Of a DNA stretch of 21,073 nucleotides, positions 15,320-21,073 are shown in pieces. Made by a program: the position numbers and the translations under genes. The DNA is from DATLTV01 sp035533375 (GTDB lineage: Bacteria > Patescibacteriota > Minisyncoccia > UBA6257 > 2-01-FULL-56-20): NCBI GenBank assembly GCA_035533375.1, contig DATLTV010000069.1:1-21073 (forward strand), given 5' to 3'. The notes beneath the pieces were generated by a model. It saw only the letters and a list, made by a program, of their open reading frames with translations. It made no database searches and had not been told where the DNA came from. Positions within the stretch are counted from its first letter, which is position 1, and each line of letters starts with the position of its first letter.

Positions 15320-15372
15320 ATCCGCGCCCATCCGCTTCTATATTTAATAATCCGCACTAATCCGCTTCTATG
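15320..15372. repeat. Two family B repeats, right end of the GxxExxY cassette
   Basis: ATCCGCGCCCATCCGCTTCT starts at 15320 and a second copy ATCCGCACTAATCCGCTTCT at 15350. The first is the inverted partner of 14829-14850. The second runs into the promoter of the next gene. Confidence 0.85.
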
Positions 15373-15379
15373 CTACAAT
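15371..15379 (+). promoter_or_regulatory. Extended -10 box of the PH-like membrane protein gene
   Basis: TGC-TACAAT ends 6 nt before ATG 15386, so the mRNA would start at the start codon. The TG of the box is the end of a family B repeat. Confidence 0.6.
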
Positions 15380-15385
15380 ACCACT

Positions 15386-15856
15386 ATGGCTCCCTTCGAA
15401 TTCAGCTGGCAGGCCCCCGAATACGAGTACCGCGAGAAAGGCGCGGCCTGGTATTGGATATCGATCGTCGTCGCCGCGCTCGTCATCGGTGCCGCCGTCT
15501 GGGAACGGAATTTTCTCTTCGGATTTTTCATCGTCATCGCCGAGTCACTGCTCCTCGTCTACGCGAACCGCAAGCCGGAAACGATGGAGTTCGCCCTGAA
15601 CGAACATGGCCTCACGATCCACGGCTATAAGTCATACGCGTACACGGACATGGAATCGTGGAGCGTCGACGAGTTCGGCGATACCGAGTGGCCGAGCCTT
15701 TTTTTCCAGTTCCGCCGCCGTCTGAAACCGCCGATCAAGCTCAAAATTCCGAAAGCGAAAATTCCCGACGTACAAAAAGTGATGAAACCGATCCTGCCGC
15801 AGGTGCCGCACGAACATTCGATGCTCGATACACTTGAGGAGCTGATACGATTTTAG
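15386..15856 (+). CDS. Membrane protein with PH-like domain, unknown function
   Basis: The 156-residue protein starts with a soluble piece (FEFSWQAPEYEYREKG), has two close membrane helices (about 22-40 and 43-60) with a short WERN turn, and a cytoplasmic beta-rich domain (about 65-156). The order MEFALNEHGLTIHGYKSYAYTDMESWSV is like the first strands of bacterial PH-like domains attached to double membrane helices; the end is a helix (MLDTLEELIRF). Such proteins are frequent in Patescibacteria and lack a known role. It has its own extended -10 box and a strong terminator, so it is a single-gene unit. Confidence 0.8.
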   Translation: MAPFEFSWQAPEYEYREKGAAWYWISIVVAALVIGAAVWERNFLFGFFIVIAESLLLVYANRKPETMEFALNEHGLTIHGYKSYAYTDMESWSVDEFGDTEWPSLFFQFRRRLKPPIKLKIPKAKIPDVQKVMKPILPQVPHEHSMLDTLEELIRF

Positions 15857-15868
15857 AAACCGGAATTT

Positions 15869-15906
15869 ATCTTAAAAATACCGCGACATCGCGGTATTTT
15901 TAAGAT
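15869..15906. terminator. Two-way intrinsic terminator
   Basis: A perfect 17-bp stem (15869-15885 with 15890-15906) has the core TACCGCG/CGCGGTA, an ACAT loop, and A5 and T5 runs on the two sides. It serves both convergent genes. Confidence 0.94.
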
Positions 15907-15924
15907 CCGAGAGAACCGGAAAAT

Positions 15925-18900
15925 CTAGGGCGCCGCCACCAAATACGTTTCCACCGACCAGCCGTTCACGCCGTCGCTGTAGGCAACCTGCCACCAATTA
16001 TATCCGTTCGCAACCACGGGGATGGTGTTTACCACTTTTCCAAGCGATCCGTTCGGCTCCGTACCGACGATCGAGTAATTCGTGGATGGGCCGGACCGCA
16101 CATTGAGTCCGATATTGCTGTCCGTCTGCACCGCCACCTTCTCTCCGGCGGAGAAAAGCGGAGTGGCTATCACATTCACCGAAATGGATTGGCCCGCTGT
16201 AAGGCCGGACGATGCCCACGCCATCGCGGTGATCGTATACGTGCCCGGCGTCGCCTGTGTCACATCCCACGCTGCAGCATATGGAGTGGACGTCGCCGTG
16301 CCGACAAGCTGGCCATTTTCGTAGAAATCGACTTTTGAAATCGGAATGGTCGAGGAAATTGTTGCGGCAATCGGCACCTTTCCGAAAACCGTTGCCCCAT
16401 CCTGCGGCGCCGTTATGGAAACCGAGATCGCCGGCGGCGGAATGCCTCCGGTCACATTCACGGTATCCAACGCGCTTCCGGTTATGCCGACCACCGCGGT
16501 CTGTACATTCGCAACGAGCGTGTGAGGTCCGTTGTACGCTTGCGCCGCATTCCATGACGCCGTGAAAGGAGAGGCCGTTCCCGATCCGATAAGAGTGGAA
16601 CCGTCATACAGATCGATCTTGGTCATTGCGGGCTTCACCGCGGAAACGGAAACCGTGACGGGCACCTGCCCGGAAACTGTGGCGCCCGATTGCGGAGTGA
16701 CGAAGGTCACGGTCGGATACGATAATCCGCCGGTCACATTGACCTCCATTGATGCGCTTCCGGCATTACCATTCCCGTCATTCGCCACCGCGACGAGATT
16801 CGTCCAGCCGTTCAGCGCCTGGGAAGAGTCCCACGAAATCGTATACGGCGCGGCGCTTACCGTCCCCAAATATTTTCCGGCAACGGAGAATACTACTCCT
16901 CCCGCGATCGGAACGCTCGAAGAAACGGAAACCGTGATCGGCACGACGCCCGAGACTGTTACGCCGACCTGCGGCGCGACAAAAGAAACGGCGATGGTAG
17001 GCGCGGTAACCGATGGCGATTGGATCCCTCCCGTCGTCTGTATCCACTCCGACTGGCTCCCGTTGATCCCCGTCTGCGCGGTATTCGCCACCGCGACCAG
17101 CGAGTGATAACCATCAACCAGCTGAGTTGCATTGAACGTCGCCGTATAGGGAACGGCGGTATCCGTACCGATGAGCAGATTGTCGCGGTAAAAATCGACG
17201 CTTGTGATCGGCATACTCGAAGAAACGGCAACGCCCACGGACACCTGCCCGGAAACCGTGGCGCCCGATTGCGGAGTGACGAAGGTCACGATCGGAGCAA
17301 ATAAGCCGCCGGTCACGTTCACCGAAACAGAGTTTTCTGCGGAGACTCCTTCCGTCGTATCCACGTGCGCCTTGAGCGTATGCGAGCCGTTCCATACTTT
17401 CGTGGCATCGAGCGTCATCGTGTACGGAGCGGACTTCACGGTGCCGATAAGCGTGTTGTCATTATAGAAATTTACATCTGCGACGGGATAACTCGAAGAA
17501 ACGGAAACCGTGATCGGCGCCTGCCCGGAGATCGTGGCGCCCGATTGCGGAGTAATAAAAGTGATCACGGGCGCCTGCACCACGGTAGGCAGAGTAAAGT
17601 TGGTAGGGATGTTCTTCGTCGAAACACAACTCACATCGGCGACATCGTCTTCCGTCGCCCAGCCGGAAACGCCGTCGGGAAATTGGACATCCCACCAGTA
17701 GTGCAGATCGGCGAGCACGGGCCCGCTCACGACCGTTCCTTTCGTGAGGACGGCCTCGGCTCCGGTGATGGCGGATGCGAGCGAAGGTCCGCCCCGCACG
17801 TACATCGTAAGCGCGTCTCCTCCGGCGGTGGCGTACACGTAGTCTTTGAGTTTAATGGGGCAAACGGAATTGCTGACCGGCGCTATATAATTCCCCACCG
17901 ACCAACCGGAAACGCCGTTCAACCATTGGATCTGGAACCAATCGTATCCGTTCGCACTCACGGGTCCTGCCATGAATACCCCGAGCGTTCCGGAAGCTAT
18001 CGTACTCACAATGGAGGCGGAAAGCGACGCACTGCTTCGCACATTGAGATTCGCGATAGCGCTGACCTCGAATTCCGTCGAACTTGCCGCAGCCGGCGTG
18101 GCCGACGCATTCACCGGCAGCGGTATCGGATTCACCGTAAGCGGCAAGGCGTTCGAATGAGTGGTCGCATCGGTCGCTACGTCTATATAATAAGTTCCGG
18201 TCGGGAGTGGAACATTCGGCTGATTGCACGGAGGAGTGCTGAAAAATGCGCACTTCGGCGTCAGGCCGTAACTTGGAATATTGAATACCAGATCGCTCCC
18301 GGAAAGGCTTCCGAGAACGAAGCCGGTGCCGAAATCGATAACGTTCAGATTCGGCGAGAAGCCGTATCCTTTCACCGTGATCTGCGTACCGATCGTGCCT
18401 GAGGTGGGCGTGATACTCGTGATGACCGGGGCTACCGGAGCGATCGAACCGCTCTGCAGCGCGAACGGAATGCCGTTCGAAATCTGGTTGAAATTAAAAT
18501 CGGGCGCGACGCTTATCGAGTAAGTGCCGGCTGAAGGCGCGTATGGAACGACCGGGCAGTTGGGATACACGAACGCGCAGCGGGGATACAGAAAATTCGG
18601 GATTACGAACTGAATCACGGACGAGCTGTTTCCCATCTGCAGAATAACCCCCTGCTTCGAAGCGGTATCGAAATTAATGGCGTTCACGCGCGTGGAAAAT
18701 CCGGTGCCGTTGATCGTGACAAGCGTGCCTATCTGGCCCTGAACTTGATCGATGCTCGTAATAACCGCGCTCGGCGTAAGGGTGAAGCTCACTACATTGG
18801 AAGTCGAACTCGCGTCGGCGGCATTCACCACGTTTATTGAATACGTCGCGGGAGCGACAAACACATCGGCCGCGGAACACGGCGGGCTGAAAATAGTGCA

Positions 18901-19209
18901 CCAGGGAAAGAGAATTGAAGGAACGGTGAAGGTGATCTGCGTGCCGTCCGCCGAAGCGGTGATGCCCGAAACGACCAGGCCCGGGCCGAAATTCACCATG
19001 TCGGCCTCGGAAAAATCGGTTCCGGTCATCGTTACCTGCGTGCCGACGGGCCCCGAAGCCGGGGAAATGCCCGCAATGTGCGGCGCGGGCTGCGCGGGCA
19101 AGGTCTGCGCGAGAACGGGAGTCGCGATCAAACCAAAAACCAATCCCGCTGCAGCGATTGAACAGAACGAAGCCGCGTAGAAACATTTTTTAACAGTGAC
19201 ACTCGCCAT
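15925..19209 (-). CDS. Large exported multi-domain protein (IPT, SH3-like and bacterial Ig-like repeats)
   Basis: The protein has 1094 residues from ATG 19209, chosen because it begins a normal signal peptide (basic start, hydrophobic core, cut near PVLAQ at about 34). Domains in order: three IPT/TIG domains (about 44-145, 148-253, 261-360) with the S-G-x-x-G-T-x-V/I-T signature; two SH3-like domains (about 382-446, 455-528) with LNVRSSASL and GVSGW; five Ig-like domains of the Big_7 type (about 546-635, 638-728, 738-828, 831-922, 926-1015), each with a TPQSGATVSG-like start and an APYT-like turn; and a last SH3-like domain (1020-1094). Each IPT domain carries a Cys pair in a Pro-rich loop. 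No anchor or sorting motif is seen, so it may be secreted or held by the SH3 domains, which often bind cell wall. Likely role: adhesion or cell-surface coat; not shown. Confidence 0.9.
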   Translation of the reverse strand: MASVTVKKCFYAASFCSIAAAGLVFGLIATPVLAQTLPAQPAPHIAGISPASGPVGTQVTMTGTDFSEADMVNFGPGLVVSGITASADGTQITFTVPSILFPWCTIFSPPCSAADVFVAPATYSINVVNAADASSTSNVVSFTLTPSAVITSIDQVQGQIGTLVTINGTGFSTRVNAINFDTASKQGVILQMGNSSSVIQFVIPNFLYPRCAFVYPNCPVVPYAPSAGTYSISVAPDFNFNQISNGIPFALQSGSIAPVAPVITSITPTSGTIGTQITVKGYGFSPNLNVIDFGTGFVLGSLSGSDLVFNIPSYGLTPKCAFFSTPPCNQPNVPLPTGTYYIDVATDATTHSNALPLTVNPIPLPVNASATPAAASSTEFEVSAIANLNVRSSASLSASIVSTIASGTLGVFMAGPVSANGYDWFQIQWLNGVSGWSVGNYIAPVSNSVCPIKLKDYVYATAGGDALTMYVRGGPSLASAITGAEAVLTKGTVVSGPVLADLHYWWDVQFPDGVSGWATEDDVADVSCVSTKNIPTNFTLPTVVQAPVITFITPQSGATISGQAPITVSVSSSYPVADVNFYNDNTLIGTVKSAPYTMTLDATKVWNGSHTLKAHVDTTEGVSAENSVSVNVTGGLFAPIVTFVTPQSGATVSGQVSVGVAVSSSMPITSVDFYRDNLLIGTDTAVPYTATFNATQLVDGYHSLVAVANTAQTGINGSQSEWIQTTGGIQSPSVTAPTIAVSFVAPQVGVTVSGVVPITVSVSSSVPIAGGVVFSVAGKYLGTVSAAPYTISWDSSQALNGWTNLVAVANDGNGNAGSASMEVNVTGGLSYPTVTFVTPQSGATVSGQVPVTVSVSAVKPAMTKIDLYDGSTLIGSGTASPFTASWNAAQAYNGPHTLVANVQTAVVGITGSALDTVNVTGGIPPPAISVSITAPQDGATVFGKVPIAATISSTIPISKVDFYENGQLVGTATSTPYAAAWDVTQATPGTYTITAMAWASSGLTAGQSISVNVIATPLFSAGEKVAVQTDSNIGLNVRSGPSTNYSIVGTEPNGSLGKVVNTIPVVANGYNWWQVAYSDGVNGWSVETYLVAAP
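16660..17560. repeat. Near-identical DNA segments in the Ig-like repeats
   Basis: Segments around 16670-16715, 17240-17285 and 17515-17555 share long runs (for example GCGCCCGATTGCGGAGT). They encode the start of three Ig domains (TPQSGAT-[VI]-SGQ). Such identity at DNA level points to recent domain duplication or gene conversion. Confidence 0.75.
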
Positions 19210-19239
19210 AAACGTATCGTCCCTCTCTATATATAGATA

Positions 19240-19268
19240 ACTATACAACCATCGCGCGGCAGCATCAA
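19240..19268 (-). promoter_or_regulatory. Candidate -35/-10 promoter of the surface protein gene
   Basis: On the - strand TTGATG (19263-19268), 17 nt, TATAGT (19240-19245). A start near 19233 gives a leader of about 24 nt. A GAGAGGGA stretch lies in it but 13 or more nt from the ATG. Confidence 0.55.
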
Positions 19269-19311
19269 ACAGGCGATATCCACACCCCGAAATGCGGCTA
19301 CGCGGTATTTT

Positions 19312-19719
19312 TTAGATGGGTTCCAGATATTTATCGATGAGCGCGATATCGGCAAGATCCTTGGGACGCCCGGAGACGGTTTTCCAATTTTTCACTTCTT
19401 CCAGCGAAACAAACGGAACGCCGTCTATAATCGTGGCGGTTGCAAGCAACTGTCCGAGGGTTGGCGTATATGAGCTGAAATTCCAGTTATCGTACGCCTC
19501 AAAAACATCATGAGTGAGCGATTTATTATCGGGGCTTTTTGCAATCTCCCGCCAACCCGAATCGCGTAACTGCAAAGCCATTTCTTTTGAAACAAACAGG
19601 TCTATGTCTTGAGCATCCCTTATGCCGGCGACAGCCAGCGGACAGCTTCCAAAAACAATATAGGAATTCTCCGGAAAATTCAGCTTTTTAAGCTTGGAAA
19701 TTATCTCTTCTTTTTTCAT
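19312..19719 (-). CDS. Nucleotidyltransferase-like protein
   Basis: ATG 19719 gives 135 residues; the longer GTG reading adds 13 residues without support. The segment YIVFGSCPLAVAGIRDAQDIDLFVSKE (seen here in two parts, about residues 20-46) has the G-S ... D-x-D pattern of the polymerase-beta nucleotidyltransferase superfamily: GSCPLA for the GS loop, and DIDLFV for the two metal-binding Asp. The later parts (LGQLLATATIIDGVPFVSLEEV and RPKDLADIALI) are like the C-terminal half of stand-alone NTase proteins, where K-D-x-x-D-I is common. No partner gene such as a HEPN antitoxin or toxin is adjacent. Substrate unknown. Confidence 0.75.
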   Translation of the reverse strand: MKKEEIISKLKKLNFPENSYIVFGSCPLAVAGIRDAQDIDLFVSKEMALQLRDSGWREIAKSPDNKSLTHDVFEAYDNWNFSSYTPTLGQLLATATIIDGVPFVSLEEVKNWKTVSGRPKDLADIALIDKYLEPI

Positions 19720-20018
19720 TACTTTATATTTTACCTTAAGTTGGCGCAACGTGGTCACGGCGCGGAATAATCGCGAGAATCAAGCGAGGGGTTCGCATTT
19801 TTGCGGTGCATCGCGCGACCATGGACCTCAATGCCCGGCGAGCCGGGCATTTATCTTGCTTATCTATTTCAGAAAGAAACCGGGGGCATCAATTCAATTT
19901 GTTCGGAATTTGATAAACGGCGCCGAATAAGTCTCTTTTTTTATTAATGACGCCCGAAGATCGTCCTCTCCCGCGCACAAAATAAAAGCGGCCGAACGCT
20001 CGACGGCCGCTTGAGGAA
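19720..20018. other. Non-coding gap with a family E repeat and a hairpin
   Basis: I see no credible gene. The gap holds a 29-nt family E word (19788-19816), a 10-bp GC-rich hairpin AATGCCCGGC/GCCGGGCATT (19830-19851, almost no loop, followed by TTATCTT), and the terminator of the next gene. The hairpin could be a terminator on the + strand. Confidence 0.6.
19986..20012 (-). terminator. Intrinsic terminator of the small exported protein gene
   Basis: On the - strand a 9-bp stem AAGCGGCCG/CGGCCGCTT with a 9-nt loop is followed by TTATTTT. It lies 7 nt behind the stop. Confidence 0.88.
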
Positions 20019-20327
20019 TCAATACTGTTTAAGGATCTGCCAGCCGCAGGTTGCGCTCGCGAGATCAACATGCACGCGCCGCCCTTCCCGGAACCGTCTG
20101 CGTTCGTCTCCGCAGAGCATTCGCGTGGGAAACTCCTTACTGCCGCCATCAAGGCCGAAAGTCACGAAGGTGGCAGTCAGCTTGTCGCTCTTGATAAAAT
20201 TCACCTTTTGCACGGTTCCCCGCAAGCAGTCCACTGCGGGCGGTACAACATGATTTGCGGCGATGCGATGGATCGATAAAACAACGACGACGAGAACGAA
20301 GAAAGCAAACAGCTTTCTGCCGATCAT
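20019..20327 (-). CDS. Small exported or membrane-anchored protein of unknown function
   Basis: ATG 20327 gives 102 residues and is fixed by a strong Shine-Dalgarno 7 nt before it; the longer reading would run through that site. Residues 1-24 are a signal peptide or anchor (MIGRKLFAFFVLVVVVLS). The mature part is short and beta-rich (VDCLRGTVQKVNFIKSDKLTA, seen as two strands), an OB-like or similar small fold, with three Cys (34, 72, 94) and a basic patch DERRRFREGRRV. No family is recognised. Like the lipoprotein at 1974 it is a single gene with a strong ribosome site and a tight terminator, unlike the rest of the window, so both may have a similar origin. Confidence 0.78.
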   Translation of the reverse strand: MIGRKLFAFFVLVVVVLSIHRIAANHVVPPAVDCLRGTVQKVNFIKSDKLTATFVTFGLDGGSKEFPTRMLCGDERRRFREGRRVHVDLASATCGWQILKQY

Positions 20328-20334
20328 CCGGATT

Positions 20335-20340
20335 CCTCCT
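20335..20340 (-). promoter_or_regulatory. Strong Shine-Dalgarno of the small exported protein gene
   Basis: On the - strand AGGAGG ends 7 nt before ATG 20327. It decides this start over an upstream one. Confidence 0.85.
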
Positions 20341-20566
20341 CGATAAATCTCAGTCCAGTATATGGCTATTTCAAGTCCTGTCAACGCCGTTCGAATATCG
20401 TCCGATCCTATCGCCGGATCAAAAAATCAAACGATTTCTTTTTTATCGTTTCTGCGAAAAACTCCGGATCCGCGGCAGTGATCAAAAAATAATCTTTATT
20501 TTATCGAACGGAACCGGCGATGATAGCCGTTTCGCCGAAAGCGAAACTCCATAAGAACCAAACGGG

Positions 20567-20668
20567 GGGGTTCGCGTTTTTGCGGGGCGTCGCGCAGGCG
20601 TGAAGAGCGCCGAGCGTGAGGCGCGCCCGAGCACGGGCGACGCTGTCCCCGCAAAACGCGAAACCGAA
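20567..20668. repeat. Family E inverted repeat next to tRNA-Arg
   Basis: The left arm 20567-20595 (GGGGTTCGCGTTTTTGCGGG then CGTCGC) pairs imperfectly with 20635-20668, with GCGTCGC/GCGACGC exact. The left arm matches 19788-19816 at 26 of 29 positions. The whole can fold into a GC-rich hairpin of about 100 nt. Confidence 0.8.
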
Positions 20669-20673
20669 GTCCG

Positions 20674-20745
20674 TGCGCCCATGAGGAATCGAACCTCAAT
20701 TACGGGATCCGCAATCCCGTGTCCTATCCGTTGAACGATGGGCGC
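20674..20745 (-). tRNA. tRNA-Arg (anticodon GCG)
   Basis: The 72-nt cloverleaf is complete: acceptor GCGCCCA/TGGGCGC, D stem GTTC/GGAC, anticodon stem CGGGA/TCCCG with loop TTGCGGA, T arm TGAGG-TTCGATT-CCTCA, and discriminator A. The anticodon GCG reads CGC. CCA is not encoded and must be added by CCA-adding enzyme. The family E inverted repeat starts 6 nt behind its 3' end, where a terminator would be expected. Confidence 0.95.
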
Positions 20746-20810
20746 GTTGCGTTTATCCTGAATAATATAGCGCATCGGAGTGAAAATTGCCAGAGAATCG
20801 CGCCCTGGCC

Positions 20811-20839
20811 TTGAGCATTCACCTCTGGTATATTACACT
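20811..20839 (+). promoter_or_regulatory. Candidate promoter of tRNA-Gly
   Basis: TTGAGC (20811-20816), 17 nt, TACACT (20834-20839). The start would lie about 50 nt before the mature tRNA. TGG-TATATT (20826-20834) is an alternative extended -10. Confidence 0.45.
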
Positions 20840-20896
20840 GTGGAATATGTTTCGATCGTAGCCGAAGCGGGATTGCCCGCTAAAGCTCCAGTGAAA

Positions 20897-20968
20897 GCGG
20901 GTATCGTATAGCGGCTATTATGGTACCTTGCCAAGGTACAGATACGGGTTCGACTCCCGTTACCCGCT
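20897..20968 (+). tRNA. tRNA-Gly (anticodon GCC)
   Basis: The 72-nt cloverleaf has acceptor GCGGGTA/TACCCGC, anticodon stem GTACC/GGTAC with loop TTGCCAA, T arm CGGG-TTCGACT-CCCG, and discriminator T. The anticodon GCC reads GGC and GGT. CC follows the discriminator, but the CCA is not complete. Confidence 0.95.
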
Positions 20969-21003
20969 CCGAGTCAGAATCGGCTATGCCGAGGATGACG
21001 AGA

Positions 21004-21020
21004 GCCGAGTTAGACTCGGC
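21004..21020 (+). terminator. Hairpin behind tRNA-Gly, possible terminator
   Basis: A 7-bp stem GCCGAGT/ACTCGGC with a TAG loop lies 35 nt behind the tRNA, and outer CGAGG/CCTCG bases can extend it. No clean T run follows, so the terminator role is weak. Confidence 0.4.
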
Positions 21021-21073
21021 CCTCGCCTCTATAAATTCAATATATAGATTAGATTATAAGAGCTCGAAGTCAG

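Larger units (their letters stand above)
20328..20673. other. Gene-free stretch between the small exported gene and tRNA-Arg
   Basis: No credible gene is seen in these 346 bases. The stretch holds the ribosome site above, an AT-rich part with short hairpins such as GTTTCGC/GCGAAAC (around 20529-20547), and the large inverted repeat at 20567-20668. Confidence 0.6.

Noticed and set aside
17365..18402. Open frame of 345 codons on the + strand
   Set aside because: It is antisense to the surface protein, with Arg/His-rich low-complexity sequence. The repetitive DNA of the domains keeps the frame open.
19889..20152. Open frame of 87 codons on the - strand
   Set aside because: It crosses a terminator and overlaps the small exported gene in another frame; no start signal.
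20482..20775. Open frame of 97 codons on the - strand
   Set aside because: It runs through the tRNA-Arg gene and the family E inverted repeat.

Overview
The window looks like a chromosomal piece of a Patescibacteria (CPR) genome, most likely a Parcubacteria-type lineage. The evidence is a compact gene set with moderately GC-rich coding DNA, a type IV pilus locus in the order pilM-pilN-pilO-(small membrane protein)-pilB-pilT-pilC-pilin with no pilQ and no prepilin peptidase beside it, small membrane proteins with UBA-like or coiled-coil parts, few Shine-Dalgarno sequences, and tRNAs without an encoded CCA end. The lineage is inferred from gene content; no rRNA or ribosomal protein is present to confirm it.

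Layout. Positions 72-5056 (+ strand) hold an NlpC/P60-like peptidase overlapping murD, a small lipoprotein with its own terminator, gatC and gatA (two subunits of the tRNA amidotransferase), and a membrane protein with a HEPN-like tail. A two-way terminator separates these from the - strand block 14075-5099, which is the type IV pilus cluster followed by a UBA-like/coiled-coil membrane protein. comFC is divergent from pilM (76 bp apart), so competence and pilus genes share one promoter region. After comFC come a frameshifted GxxExxY gene, a PH-like membrane protein (+) and, convergent to it, a 1094-residue exported protein built of three IPT, three SH3-like and five bacterial Ig-like domains (-). 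The right end has a nucleotidyltransferase-like gene, a small exported protein, tRNA-Arg(GCG) on - and tRNA-Gly(GCC) on +.

The most unusual layer is not a gene. Between the genes lie several families of short hairpin-forming words, called A to G here. Family A (GCTCGTAAGC, 15 exact copies counted by eye) fills three pil gaps as array, stem-loop, inverted array. Family G does the same between pilC and the pilin gene. Families D and F fill the pilO-P and pilT-pilC gaps. The same words also occur in frame inside essential genes: A and B in murD and D in gatA, the last with a compensatory stem change. This resembles the in-frame palindromic elements of Rickettsia. Family B also forms inverted ends around the GxxExxY gene, giving it the look of a small cassette. 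A second theme is that at least five genes have a -10-like box 6-8 nt before the start codon, which suggests leaderless mRNAs, whereas only two small exported-protein genes carry strong Shine-Dalgarno sites.
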